A stretch of DNA of 64,000 nucleotides from Medakamo hakoo. Its lineage: Eukaryota; Chlorophyta; Trebouxiophyceae; Coccomyxaceae. The first letter of the stretch is position 1; the number at the start of each line of letters is the position of its first letter. This document shows positions 50,001 through 61,407 of this stretch, one piece after another. Position numbers and translations under genes: made by a program. The stretch spans positions 434,001 through 498,000 of the forward strand of contig CP089453.1 in assembly GCA_026636295.1 (NCBI GenBank). The letters run 5' to 3'. Below the pieces are notes generated by a model that was not told the DNA's origin, ran no database searches, and saw only the letters and a program-made list of their open reading frames with translations.

Positions 50001-51375
50001 CCGCGCGTACGCGGCCGCGGCCGCCGACGGAAACGAGGCCGCGCGCGCCGCCGCGGCGGCCGCCCTGGCGGCCGCGCGCGCGCGCGTCCCCGCGGACGCC
50101 GCGGTCTGGCGCGCGGCGGGCGCGTTTGCGCGGTCGGCCGGTGGTGACGCCCTGGCCGACTACGCCCACAGCCTGACCATGGACGGGGACGGAAGCGTGG
50201 GCGGGAGCGCGGCGCCCCTGCCGGCCGCGGGCGGTCCCGCGGAAGCGTCGCTGGCCGTCGCTGAAGCGGGCGGGCGGGTCGGACTGTCGCCTTTGGCGCC
50301 CGCGGCGCGGGCGGCGGGCGCGCTGCCTGCCTGTGCGCCTGCTCGGGCTGCTTTGGCGACCGCGCTACTAGCCGCTGGCGGGCGGCGGGCGGGCGACCTG
50401 GCCGCGTCCGAATTCCAGGCGGCGGCTGAGCTCGCGGACGCGGCAGCAGGGGCCGGGCGGGCGGCGTGGGTGTCGTCGCCCGCGGCTTCGGCCGTCGCGG
50501 CGCTGGGCCAGGCCCGGGCCCTGGCGTTTGCTGGGCGGCGGCGCGAGGCGGCGTCGCTCTACGCCTCCCCAGCCGGCGCGGCCGGCCTGGCGGCCGCGCC
50601 TGCGGAGGCGGTGGTCGCCGCGCGGGCGGCGCAGTCTGCGGCCGACCTCGCGTCCGTGGTCGCGGACGCGCCCTTTGCCACCGCGTGCGCGGCCGCCCGG
50701 GCGCTGCTGGGCCTGAGGCTGTGCGCGGAAGGGCCTGCCACCGGCATCGACCTGGCCGCCCAGGTCGGGGCGGCCGTGGGCGCCCGGTGGCCGGGCGGCG
50801 GCGGCGCGCCGCCGCCGTCCTTGCCCGGCCTGCGGACCGCGCTCACGGCCGCGGCCTTGGCCGGCGGCGCGCCGCCCGCACGCGCCGCCCAGGTCGCCGC
50901 GTCCGCCACACCAGGGACCCCGCTCTCGGCTGCGGAAGCGGCCGCCGTCCTGTCGGCCGCCGCCGACGCGGCCGACGCCCGCGGCGACGGAGGAGGGTGT
51001 GCTCGCTTGGCGTGCCGTGCGGCGCACGCGGCGCCGTCCGACCTCTCCCTGCGCGCGCTCGCCGTCGCTGCCGCCGCTGCCGCCGCAGCCCCGCCCCCTC
51101 GCACCGCTGCCACCGTTCTGGACTTGGCTTCCCACGCCGCGGCGGCTGGAGGAGGCGCTGGCGCGACCGCCGCCGCCTGCCGGGCCCTGGTGGCGTTGAC
51201 CGCCTCAGGGGCCGAGCCCAACCAAACGGCCGTGGCCGCCCTGGCCGCCTGGCCCGGCCGCCCGGCCGCCGCGCTTGCCTTGGCCGCCCTCACCAACCCG
51301 TCGTCAGCCGTCCTGCGCCGCCGCGCCCTGCACGCCGAGCCGTGGAGGGCGAGCCTGCGTGTGGGCCTAGTGTAA
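47006..51375 (+). CDS. SKI3: SKI3/TTC37-like tetratricopeptide repeat protein, full length
   Basis: Two exons, 47006-47127 and 47229-51375 (phase 2), 1422 aa. SKI3 is the TPR scaffold of the cytosolic SKI complex that feeds mRNA 3' ends to the exosome. N-terminus SLRAARESLQAGDHAQAIVY and LAGKAAFLQGDPDKAVTAYK align with the TTC37 N-terminus; the middle FAGLARFYSPT ... ARCWARASALDPTNQDAG matches the LGHYYRDVV ... RARGCYRKAFELDDTDAE block; and the later SFYARALHASPARAGGW, ALRAGLRCDPASSRLWAALG and FALRRALALDPGAGGAWAGL match the C-terminal TPRs. Very Ala-rich, so repeat boundaries are blurred. The TAA stop is inside TGTAA. The intron falls at the same position and phase as intron 1 of the tail-to-tail neighbour. 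Confidence 0.75.
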
Positions 51376-51458
51376 ACAAGAAAACACAACCGTAGCTTTT
51401 CCTTTGCACAACCCACACACTAGAAACAAAAAAAACGGGGGCGCGGGCGCACACACAC

Positions 51459-54400
51459 TCACCTCCCCGGCCGCACGGAAAACGAGGCCGACCAGGTCGA
51501 CGCGAGGCGCGAGTTGTACGCGGCCCGGCGGGCGGGCGTGTCGGCCGCGGCCGCCGCCGCCGCCGCAGCGGCGGCGGCCGCAGCGGCGCCGTCGCTCGAC
51601 GACCGGCCTTCCGCGCGGTCGCCCTCCTTCCCCGCCAGGTCCGCCCGCACGGCCGCGAGCGCGCGTGCCGCGCCCGCCTCGCCCGCCGCGCCCGCGTCGA
51701 GCTCGAGCGCCTGCTCGTAACAGTTGGCCGCGCGGGCCGGGTCGCACCCGACCTCCCGGTACCAGTGGCCCAGCCAGGCGCACGCGGCCGCCTGGACGTC
51801 CGACTCGTCCAGGGACGCGGCCTCGAAGGCGGCGCGGGCGCGGGCCGGGTCGTCCCGCTCCGCGCCGCCCATCGTCCACAGGATGCGGCCGAGGCGGTAC
51901 TGGTGCTCCGCGATCTCGGAGTCGGTGACGGCGCACCCGGCGTCGGCCGCGGCGGACAGGGCGCGCTCCAGCTCGGCGCGCGCCGTGTCCAGGTCGCCGT
52001 CCTCAAAGGCCAGCCACGCGTACTCGGCGTGCGCCCAGTGCTCGGCGGGCGCGCCCCGCCCGATCAGCGCCTTGCCCAGGATGCGCTCGTACGTCGACTT
52101 GGCGGCGGGCCGGTCGCCCCGGGCCAGCGCGATTTTGGCCAGGCCCCGCAGCGCCTGCTGGCGGATGGACATGGGCGGCGACCCGCACAGGCCGTCGAAC
52201 GCGCACTCGCCCTCCGTCACCCAGCCCGCCAGCACCTGGAACGCGGCTTCGGCCTCGTCCAGGCGGCCCAGGCGGCGCAGCGCGCGGGCGCGGCACAGGC
52301 GCAGCGACAGCGCGAAGGACGCCAGCGCTTCGTGGCCGCCCGCCCGGCGGCGGGCGTGCCACTCCAGGCCGCGCGTGGCCGTGTCCAGCGCCGACGCAAA
52401 GGACCGGCACTGGTACTGTAGTTCCGCCAGGGCCTTCCACCCGGCGGCGCTGTCGGCGCCCGCGCCGACGCCCCGGCCCAGGGTCCCCGCGATCTGGCGG
52501 CGGCGGGACAGGGTCGACGGCGCGTCCGGGTCGGCCAGGAACCGGCGGCGGAGGGCGAGGCCGACGGCGACGGCCGACGACGGCGCCCAGGGGAACTGGT
52601 GGGCGAGCTTCATGCCAAAGGCCTCGATCCGGACGACGGACGCGGTGGGCGCGCCCGAATGCGCGCCGGCCGGGCCGGCGCCGTCCTCGCCGCCGTCGTC
52701 TTCGTCGTCCAGCTCGCCGCCGTCGGTGGGCCAGCCGACGACGGTCGTGTTGGGCCGGTGGGAGGGCGGAGGGTGCGCGGGCGACGTGGCAGCCTCGCCC
52801 CCCGCCTCGCCCGCGGCCGAGGCCGGGCGGGACGCCGCGCGCGGCACGATGACTGCGCCCGGGCGGCGGGGCGCGGGGCCCGCGATGGAGTTGCCACGGT
52901 ACCAGGACAGCTGGACGGGAATGGAGGCGGGGCGGGCCAGGGCGGCGGCCGCGGCGGCGGCGGCGGCCGCGGGCGAGGCCGGCCCAGCAGCCGCGGTCGG
53001 CGAGGTGCCGTCGATGCTCCGCCGCGGCGACGCGGGCCCGCCCGGCCCGCCCAGGGGGGGCATGGACGTCGGCAGCGAGCCGACAAAGGAGCCGACGGTG
53101 GGCAGCGGGGCGGCGGGCGCGGCGGTGCACGCGTCGAAGGAGGGCGGCCCGATCGGGCGCGGGGCCGAGGCCGGCGGCGCGCGCACCGGTGAGGCCGGCC
53201 CCCCGCCGCCCGCGCCGCTCGTGCGGGGAGACGTCAGGGCGCCGCCGCCGCCGCCGCCACGAGGGGACAGGACGCCGACGTTGAACATCCCCGACGCGCG
53301 GCGGGCGCCCAGCAGGCCGCCCCGCGGGGAGGCGACGCCCGACCCCGGCGCGGTGGCGGCCCCGCCCTCGGCGCCCGCCGGCGAGAGGATGGAGCACGAC
53401 CCGGCCAGGCTCGTCCGCAGGCGCCGCACGGCCGCGGGCGGCAGCGGCACCGCCCCCCCAGAAATCTCTTCCTGTTCTTCCAGCAACCAAATCGCGGCTT
53501 CAAAGGGGAAGGGCGTCGTGCACCCGCCGGGCGCGGCGGTGATGGCGCGCACGCACTCTTCCAGGGCGACGCTCCGCGCGTCGGCGCGCGCCGCCGACCG
53601 CGGCGGGTGGGCGCCCAGCGCGGACAGGTACCGCTGCAAGTGCGCTTCATGGTACCGCGCGTACTTGGGCGTGGGCGCGGTCAGGGAGACGATCGTGCGC
53701 AGCGTCTCGCCCAGGCCGCCGTCGGTCGACACGTGCGCGTCGGCACGCTCGGCGTCGACCTGCAGCCGCACCCGCGTCGCGGACCGGGCCATGCCGCCGC
53801 CGCCGTCGCCGCTGTGGCTCGGTTGTTCGGCCGCCAGGCGCGCCGCCACGTCCGCCTCCTGGGCCGCCGCATCGTCCCGGGTCTGGATGTCGGCCAGGCA
53901 GGCGAGCGCGTCCAGGCGCTGGGCGCACGTCAGGCGGCGGGCCAGGAGCGCGCGCAGGCGGAGCGCCGCGCCCGCCGCGTCGCCCGCCTTGTCGCGGGCG
54001 TCGGCGGCCCGCCACAGGAACTCGCGCTCCTTGTCCAAGCGGCCGGCGGCGGCGGCTTTGGGGACCTGTCGTTGTTGGGTGTGGGGCGGGAGGAGGGTGA
54101 GAGGGCGACAAGGAGCGACAGGGAGCGAGGGGGGGGGGGGGGGGGGGGGGGGGCCCTCGCGCGCGCAGACAGCGCTCCCAGCAAGCGGGCTGCGCCCGCC
54201 CGCCCGTCCACCCACCGCCGCCACCACCCTCTCACCAGTTCTTCGTACAGCGCCGCTGCTCCCAGCGCGTCCCCGCCGGCCAACCGGGCCGCGGCCAGCC
54301 CCTCCCACGCGTCCAGGCGGGCCGGGTCCAGCTTTGTCGCGGCCGCAAAGTGTTGTTGGGCCGAGCCCGGGTCGCAGCCGTAGTGGGCGGCCCGGCCGGC

Positions 54401-54838
54401 CAGGCTGCGTTGTTTGTGTGTGTGTCGGATGAGGGTTGCGCGTGAGGTGCGTGTGTGTGTGCGAGGGTGTGTGTGTGGCCGCGTGGCGGGCATGAAAATT
54501 TCCCGACCCCGACGCAATGCCTTCCATTCTCCGCCCGCGAGTTTTGCGGACGTGTGCGCGGCCGCTTCCACAAAGGGTCCCTCGCCGCGCCACCCAATCC
54601 GCCGGCACACCCACATCCTGCTGGGTGTTCTGAGCGGCGGTGCCACGCAAGGCATGCACACAAAAAAACAAAAAACAGAAACGCACCACCGCGCCTCATA
54701 CGACTCGCCGTCAGCTTGGAGGCAGGCGGCCGCGCACGCGGCGGCGGCGCCCACGTCGCCCGCATCCAGCGCGACGAGGCCGGGGCGCAGAGACGTCGGG
54801 GCCGACGAGTGGGAGTCGTCGTCGTCTGGGCTCGCCAT
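51459..54838 (-). CDS. SKI3/TTC37-like TPR protein 2, N-terminal half only
   Basis: Three exons on the minus strand: 54838-54687, 54404-54236, 54065-51459; about 975 aa. TPR units at the start (LAGRAAHYGCDPGSAQQHFA, DPARLDAWEGLAAARLAGGD) are followed by a region matching the TTC37 N-terminal half: KYARYHEAHLQRYLSALGAH, then EIAEHQYRLGRILWTMGGAE and CAWLGHWYREVGCDPARAAN. The protein then ends, where TTC37 has about 900 more residues. A long Ser/Pro/Gly-rich low-complexity insert (residues about 280-520) interrupts the TPRs. Intron 1 (CGGTG|GTGCGT...GCAG|C) has the same position and phase as in the neighbouring SKI3 gene. The TGA stop forms part of a strong donor (GGGAG|GTGAGT), so an extra downstream exon cannot be excluded. 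Intron 2 carries a G homopolymer of about 25. Confidence 0.72.
54129..54153. repeat. Poly-G homopolymer of about 25
   Basis: An uninterrupted G run inside intron 2 of the second SKI3-like gene (C run on the gene strand). Length may be approximate because such runs are error-prone in sequencing. It can form a G-quadruplex on the plus strand. Confidence 0.85.
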
Positions 54839-55070
54839 GAGTTTCGCGCGAGAGGAACCCAAGACCCGCCGCGCTCTCCTCTCGTCGCGAGGAGAGAGAA
54901 AGGTGGGAATGGCGAAAGAGGCCGGCCCGCACTCGCCGTTTTGGCCTCCGAGGCCTTGTCCCGAAATTTCTCGCTTCGACACCGCGCCGCCCCCGCGGGT
55001 TCCGCCTTCCGCGTCCCCCTTTTCCACACATCGACCTTCACGTGCTGTTGGCCTCGCCGCACCAAGAAAA
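54839..55070. promoter_or_regulatory. 232-bp divergent promoter SKI3-like 2 / SYLF gene
   Basis: Between start codons at 54838 (minus) and 55071 (plus). Contains GAGAGAAAGG and TTTCTCGCTTCG stretches. No TATA box is evident. Confidence 0.35.
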
Positions 55071-55878
55071 ATGAAACAACGCTCGGTGAGTTGGGCAGAG
55101 AGGGCGCGCGCGAAAAAAAGCGTTTCGGCACGGCCAGGGGCGCGCGCACGCCCACGGTGCTCCAAAACCTCGCCCCCTGCCCTGTCCCTGCCGACACACA
55201 CAGTTTTCTTCCGACCTGAAAAACCCGCACTCCATGCTCCAAAAGGACTGCGCCCTGGCCATGTCCATTCTGAACAAGGTGATGAGCGACCCGACGCCGA
55301 CCGACCCGAAGTCCGAGGCCCGCCTGCCGCGCGACTTCCTGCGCTCCGCGGCCGGCCTCCAGTTTTCGATCGTCGAGACGGGCGGGTTTGGCCTCTCCGG
55401 CTCGCGCGGCCGGGCGTTCACCGTGGCCCGCCTGGGCAAGACGGCCGGCGTGTCGGCCTGGTCCGGCCCGGCGTACGCGACGTGCCACGCGGCCGGCATC
55501 GGGCTCACCGCCGGCTTTGACCGCGTTGGCACGGTCACCGTCCTCGGCTCGCAGGAGGCCCTGCGGGCCGCGGCCGTCCCCGGCCCGCGCGGCGGCATTG
55601 AGCTCGACCTCATCGCCGGCAGGGACAGGGCCGTCCTCCAAACGGAGGTGGACGGCGACCCCGTCGTCCCCTTTGCGGTCGCGTCGGGCGGGCTGCTCGA
55701 CGTGTCCGCCAAGGTCGGCGCCTACCTGCCCGACAAGAAGAAAAACGCGGCGGTGTACGGCAAGAGCGTGAGCCCGGCCGACATTTTGGCCGGGCACGTC
55801 GACCACCCCATCGAAATGGAGCCGCTGTACGAACTCATGTCCGCGCTGGCGGGCGAGCACGAAGAATTCCAGGCGTGA
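55071..55878 (+). CDS. SYLF-domain (Ysc84/SH3YL1-type) lipid-binding protein
   Basis: Two exons, 55071-55085 (15 nt) and 55204-55878; 229 aa, almost all a SYLF (DUF500) domain. SYLF proteins bind phosphoinositides and link membranes to actin in yeast and animals. Visible: FSSDLKNPHSMLQKDCALAM, LPRDFLRSAAGLQFSIVETG, GFGLSGSRGRAFTVARLGK, VSAWSGPAYATCHAAGIGLT, and the C-terminal YGKSVSPADILAGHVDHP with LYELMSAL, matching the last helices of SH3YL1. There is no SH3 or FYVE domain. Exon 1 (MKQRS) is very short and rests on a donor GTGAGT and phase-0 join, so translation might instead start at Met in exon 2 (55234). Confidence 0.82.
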
Positions 55879-56327
55879 GGGTGGTGGTGTACCCGGGGGA
55901 TTGGGCTGCGCGTGTGTCTGCGTGTTTTCCATAGGACTCATTGTTGGTGTGTGTTTGCGTTTGGTTTGGGTGTCCGGGAGGAGGGAGAGCGGGGGCACGT
56001 GTTGTTCGGGCGCCCCGTCCCATCGAAGTTTTCGAAAAAAGGTGGTGGTGGTGGTGGTGGGGGGGGGGTCGTCGAGCGTCGCGTCGCGTCAGACGAAGAA
56101 CATTGGTCGCGCCGCGCGCGCAACAACGTCGCCCGCCCCGCCGTGCCAGGGCCTTGCATCCCTCCACACACACCGCCAGCGGGTCATTCCGACGTCCAAG
56201 ATACACGCTGCAGTACCGAGTAGGTCGTGACCGCAGTCCCCTCACTGCGAAAAAAACGACAAGACTTTCCAACGCGAGCGCGGCCGGCCCAAAGCCATCC
56301 CCACCCCTCCACCCCACCTCCCCTCCC
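55879..56327. other. 449-bp spacer SYLF gene to glycerol kinase
   Basis: Tandem plus-strand genes. The spacer holds a (GGT)n/poly-G stretch at about 56041-56067 and a G/T-rich upstream portion. ORFs here lack homology. No RNA gene recognised. Confidence 0.45.
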
Positions 56328-58100
56328 ATGCCGCCCCGCCCCGCCGTCGCGGCCATCGACCAGGGCACCCAGTCCACGCGCGTCTTCTTGTACTCTGCCG
56401 ATGACGTCGCCCGCACCGTCATCGCCAGCCACCAGGTCGACCTGACCCAGCACTACCCGCACCCCGGGTGAGAGAGAGTTTTTGGCTCCCACGCGCGTCT
56501 CTTTTTTTCTGGTGCCTATCGCGCCTGGACAAAAAAAAACTCACGCACCCCCCACGCACGCCCTCCCCATCTCAGCTGGGTCGAACACGACCCGCTCGAA
56601 ATCCTGGCCACGGTGACGACGTGTTTGGAGGGCGCGGTCGCCGCGGCCGGCGGCCCGGCGTCCGTCTCCATCTCCGCCGTCGGCCTGACCAACCAGCGCG
56701 AGACGACGGTCGTGTGGGACGGCGACACCGGGCGCCCGCTCCACCGGGCGATCGTGTGGAACGACGGCCGGACGGCCGGCATTTGCGAGGCCGTCGCAGC
56801 GGAGGCGGGCGGGGACGGCGACCGGTTCCGGGCCGTGACCGGCCTGCCCGTCTCGCCCTACTTTTCCGCGTACAAGCTGAAGTGGCTCCTGGCGCACTGC
56901 CCCGCCGTGGCGGCCGCCGCGGAGCGGGGGACGCTGCGCGCCGGCACGGTCGACGCCTGGCTGATCTGGAACCTGACGGGCGGGCCGGGACGCGGCGCGT
57001 TCGTGACGGACGTGACCAATGCCGCCCGCACGGGGCTGCTGTCGCTGGCCGAGTGCGGCTGGCACGGCCCCACGGCCGCGTCGCTGGGCGTGGACGTGCG
57101 GTGGCTGCCGCGCGTCGCGTCGTCGGCCGAAGTCTACGGCACGGTCACGGCGCCGCACGGCGGCCCCGCCGCGGGCGCGCCGCTGGCCGGGTGCCTGGGC
57201 GACCAGCAAGCCGCGACGCTCGGCCACGGCTGCGGCCCCGGCGACGCCAAGGCCACGTTTGGGACGGGCCTGTTTTTGTTGGCGGTGACGGGGGGCGGTG
57301 GCGGCGGTGGCGACGGCGACGGCGACGGCGACGCGCCGTCCCCGCCCGTCGCGTCGCGGCACGGCCTGCTGAGCACGGTCGCGTACCAACTGGGTCCGTC
57401 GGCGCCGCCCGTGTACGCGCTGGAGGGCGCGGTCGCGGTCGCGGGCGCGGCCGTGACCTGGCTGAAGGACGGCCTGGGGCTGGCGTCCTCGCCGGCCGAG
57501 GTCGGCGCCCTGGCGGCCAGCGTGCCCTCGACGGGAGGCGTGTACGCCGTCCCCGCCCTGGCCGGCGGCCTGCTCGCGCCGCGCTGGCGCCCCGACGCGC
57601 GCGGCGCGCTCCTGGGGCTGACGGCGTCCACCACCAAGGCCCACGTCGCGCGGGCGGTGCTGGAGGCCGTGGCGTGGCAGGCGCGGGAGGTGGTCGACGC
57701 CGCGCGCGCCGACGTGGCCGCGTCGGCGGCGGCGGCCGCCGGTCCGCCGCCGCGCGGGCCGGGCGGCGCCCCTTCTTTCCTGCCCGCCCTGCGCGTCGAC
57801 GGCGGCGCGTGCAAGTCGGACGTGCTGATGGCCCTGACCGCCGACGCGGTGGGCGTCCCCGTCGTCCGCCCGTCCCACCAGGAGACGACGAGCAAGGGCG
57901 CGGCGCTGGCGGCGGGCGTGGGGGCGGGCCTTTGGTCGGCGGCCGACGCACTGGCGTCCGCGCGGGAGGGCGAGGGCGGGCCCGGCTGGACGCTGTTCCA
58001 GCCGGACGGGCGCGCGCGTGCCGAGCGGCGCTTCGCCAGGTGGCAGCGGGCCGTGGAACGGGCGCTGGGGTGCGACGAGCTGGACGACAGCGAAGGTTGA
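56328..58100 (+). CDS. glpK: Glycerol kinase
   Basis: Two exons, 56328-56467 and 56576-58100 (phase 2), 554 aa. FGGY-family kinase making glycerol-3-phosphate. Motifs: AAIDQGTQSTRVFLYSADD, EHDPLEIL, GLTNQRETTVVWDGDTGRPL, AIVWNDGRTAG, DVTNAARTGL, GCLGDQQAATLGHGCGPGDA, GTGLFLLAVTGG, ALEGAVAVAGAAVTWLKDGL, LRVDGGACKSDVLMALTADA and PSHQETTSKGAALAAGVGAG. An acidic Gly-Asp repeat (GGGDGDGDGDGDAPS) is inserted after GTGLFLL and is absent from bacterial enzymes. The ATG at 56328 gives the normal short N-terminus, so the enzyme is probably cytosolic. Confidence 0.93.
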
Positions 58101-58378
58101 GGCAGGAGGGGGGGGGGGGGGGCAGGCGCGCTCGACCCCGGCGCCGGCGGCGGGCCGGCGTGTGTGTGTGTGTATGTGTGTGGGGCGTGCGGGCGGGCGC
58201 GTGCGCGCGCGCGTGGAAGAAAGGAAGGAGCCGGAGTGTCGGACCCTGACTCAGAGTGGTTTTTTCCTCCCAGCGGGGCGCCGTCCCCCTTTCTGCACTC
58301 CACGACGGAGCGGGTGCGCCCGCCGCCCCATCGACCGTCAGGACGGCAGCTCCCTTGCGGACCCGCCTGAGCTGTGCC

Positions 58379-61271
58379 ATGACGGACGGCCGGCCCGCGG
58401 GCGCGTCGCCGGCCCGGGCATCTGCACCGCCCGCGCGCACGCGTTCGGGCGCGCTGCTGCTCACGCCCTCCTCCCGGGCCGCCACCCGGGCGGCCGAGGG
58501 CGCGGCCCGGCCCATGCACGAGGGCGAGGTCCGCGTTCTCCTGGAAGGCATTGAAGGCGGGTCGGGCGCGGCGGCCGAGGCCGGCGGCGTCGTCACGGTT
58601 TCGCGCATGGACCCGCTCGCCGCGGCCGCAGGCCCGTCCGCCATGGCGTCCACCGTCAGGCTGAAGACGCGGCGGTCCGCCAAGTCCAGCTTCAACGAAG
58701 GCGTCCTGGTGAGCATTGGCGGGCGGGAGCCCGCCAGGGGGACGGCGCGCGCTTGCGGACGCGCCTGTGTCCGCCCCAGATTGGAGCGGGCGCCCCCTAA
58801 CTTCTCGCCCCAAAAATCACACCGGCAACGCGCAGGTCATCGGCGACTCGGCCCACGACAGCCTGAAGCACGTCCGCAACGCGCTGGCCGTCGCCGGGCC
58901 ACAGCCTGACATCCTACACGTCCTGGTGAGTCGTGGGAGCGGGGTGGGCGGGAGGCTTTTTTTGGTCCCGCCCGGACCGTTGAGACGGAGGCCGCACGCG
59001 CGCGCGGCGTGCACGACGTGCGCGCGTGCCTGACACCCCTCGCGCTGCCTCCCCCAACAACAACAAAAAACACGCTAGGTCCGCCTCCACGACGTGGACG
59101 AGCTGACCGTCGACCTGGTGGATGGGCGGTCCTTGGCCTACGCGGCCGGCACGTCCACGGCCCAGGGAGACGCGCCCGCGTCGGCGGCGGCGCTGCTGGC
59201 CACGCCCTCGACGCACCGGCGCCGGCGCCGGGCTGCTGCGGCTGCCGCGGCCGCGGCTGCGGCAACCGCCGCCGCCACCCCGTCTTCTCCCGCCTCCCCT
59301 TCCCCTCGCCCGTCCGCCCTGACGGCTGCGCTGACCGCGACGCCCGGCCGTGGGATCACGCAACGCCCGCCCACGCCTGCCACGCCCCGCACTCCCTCTT
59401 CACTCGTCGTCCGCGGCCGTGTCCTGCCGGCCGGCTCGCCCGCCCCGCCGCCGTCCACCGCCGCCGGCGACGCGGTCGTCCACCTGATTGTGCGCCGCTC
59501 CACAGGCCGCCTAGCCCTCGCGCCAGCCGGCCGCAACGCGTCCGCGTCGGCCGCCGACGGCTTTGAGCTGCGCGTCTGCGGGTCGCTGTCGGGGACTGCG
59601 CGCGCGCTGGCCGACGCGGCGGCGGCCGCCGCGGGCGACGCGGCGACGGCGGCGACGGCGGGCGCGGCCATCGCCGCGTCCGCCGCTCCTCGCCCGCCCG
59701 GCGGCCGGCCGCCGCGCCCGCCGCGCGCGGCGGCGGGCCCGCGCCACCGCCTGTTGATGGACGGCGTGGAACTGCCGCCGGACGAGCCGTTGGCGGCCGC
59801 GGGCGTGCGGCCCGGCGCCGTGCTGGAGCTGGTGCCGGCGGTCGGCGGGTGCGATGGAGAGGAGGACGGGTCGGGCGAGAGCGACGACGGCGGCGACGGC
59901 GGCGACGAGAGCGACGAGAGCGGCACGGCGGCTGACTGGGTGGTCGGGGCCGACCACGAGGTGGGCGGTGGGCGGCGCGGCGCGCTGGGCGCGCTGCCTT
60001 CTTCCTCCTCCGCCTCCTCGTCCGCCGACTGCGGAGGAGGGGCAGACGCGGCGTCCTCTGTCGCGGCCACGCCGGAATCCCGGCGCGCGGTTCGGTCCGT
60101 GCCCACGCCCACGCCCACGCCCTGGTCCGCGCCTGCCAAGGGACCCGCTGCCACCGTCCTCGCGTCGTCCGCCAACGCCGCCGCCGCCTCCTCCCCGTCG
60201 CTCTCCTCGCCCGCCCACGGCCTGCATGCCCGCTGGCGCGCCGCCCGCGCCGGGCTCCTGCGCGGCCGCCTCCCCGAACTGGCGCCCGCCGGGTCGGGCG
60301 GGTCGTACTTTCTGCGGGACGCGGCGGGCGCGCGCGTCGCCGTCTTCAAACCCGCCGACGAGGAGCCCGACGCCGCACTCAACCCGAAACGGGCTGGAGC
60401 GGATGGCGGCCCGGCCGCCTCGTGTCGGGCGGGCATCTTGCCGGGGGAGGGCGCCGTCCGCGAGGTCGCGGCCTTCCTGCTCGACCGCGGCTTCGCCGGC
60501 GTGCCGCCCACCGCGCTCGTCGACCTGGAGGAGCGGGCTGGAGGCGGCGGCGGCGGCGGCGAGAACGCGTCCCCGGGCACGGCCACCCCGCCCGTCGTCC
60601 GCGTGCGCCGCGGCTCGCTCCAGGCGTACGTCCCGCACGTGGCCGACGCGGAGGAGGTGGGCGTGTCCGCCTTCCCCGTGGCGGACGTCCACCGCATCGC
60701 CCTGCTGGACTGCCGCCTGGCCAACAGCGACCGCAACGGGTCGAACATGCTCGTCGTGCCCGCCGACGACGGCGGACGCGGGGGCGAGGGCGTGCGCCTG
60801 GTGCCCATCGACCACGCCTTCATCCTGCCCGCCACCCTGGACGACATCGCCCTGGAGTGGCGGCACTGGCCCCAGGCGGCGCTCCCGCTGACGGAGGAAG
60901 CCGCGGCGGCGGCGCAGACGCTGGACGCCGAAGCGGACCTGGCGTCCCTGGCCGCGGCCGGCATCTCCCTGCGCCGTCCCTGTGCGACGACGCTGCGCGT
61001 GTGCACGGCGCTCGTCAAGGCTGCGGCGGCCCGGCGGACGCCGCCCGCCGTGCTGGCGGGGGCGATGATGCGTGGCGGCATGAGCGCGGACGGCGGCGGT
61101 GGGTGCGGCTCCAACGACCGCCGCTCGGCGCTGGAGCGCCTGGTGTCTGCGGCCCGGCGCAAGGTCAAAGCTGGCGGCGGGTCCACGGACCCGTCAGAGG
61201 AGGATGACAATGACGCCGCCCTGTTGGCGGCGCTGCGCCCGCTCTTGGAGGAGTACTTGGACAGCCTGTGA
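58379..61271 (+). CDS. PI4KG: Phosphatidylinositol 4-kinase gamma-type with ubiquitin-like N-terminal region
   Basis: Three exons, 58379-58708, 58836-58925, 59079-61271 (phase 0), 870 aa. Plant-type PI4K-gamma proteins join ubiquitin-like repeats to a PI3/4-kinase-like domain; some have protein kinase activity. N-terminal SDAAHDSLKHV-like region and VRLHDVDELTVDLVDGRSLA look like degenerate ubiquitin-like folds, as does HRLLMDGVELPPDEPLAAAG. The kinase domain has GGSYFLRDAAGARVAVFKPA (ATP loop and Lys), DEEPDAALNPKR, LPGEGAVREVAAFLLDRGFA, GVPPTALV, HRIALLDCRLANSDRNGSNM (catalytic D-x-x-x-x-N) and PIDHAFILP (DFG-like). Acidic and Ser-rich inserts separate the ubiquitin-like part from the kinase. 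The GPN3 gene follows 136 bp downstream on the same strand. Confidence 0.87.
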
Positions 61272-61407
61272 GGGAACACAGAGAGAGAGAGGGGTTGTCG
61301 GTTTGTGTGGGGGGTTGGCGAGCTCAGTCCGTGAAAAAAAATTTGCTTCTCTCGTCCCGGTTTTCGTTTCACTACTAGGGGCGGGCGGCGGCGCCGCTTC
61401 CTCACCA

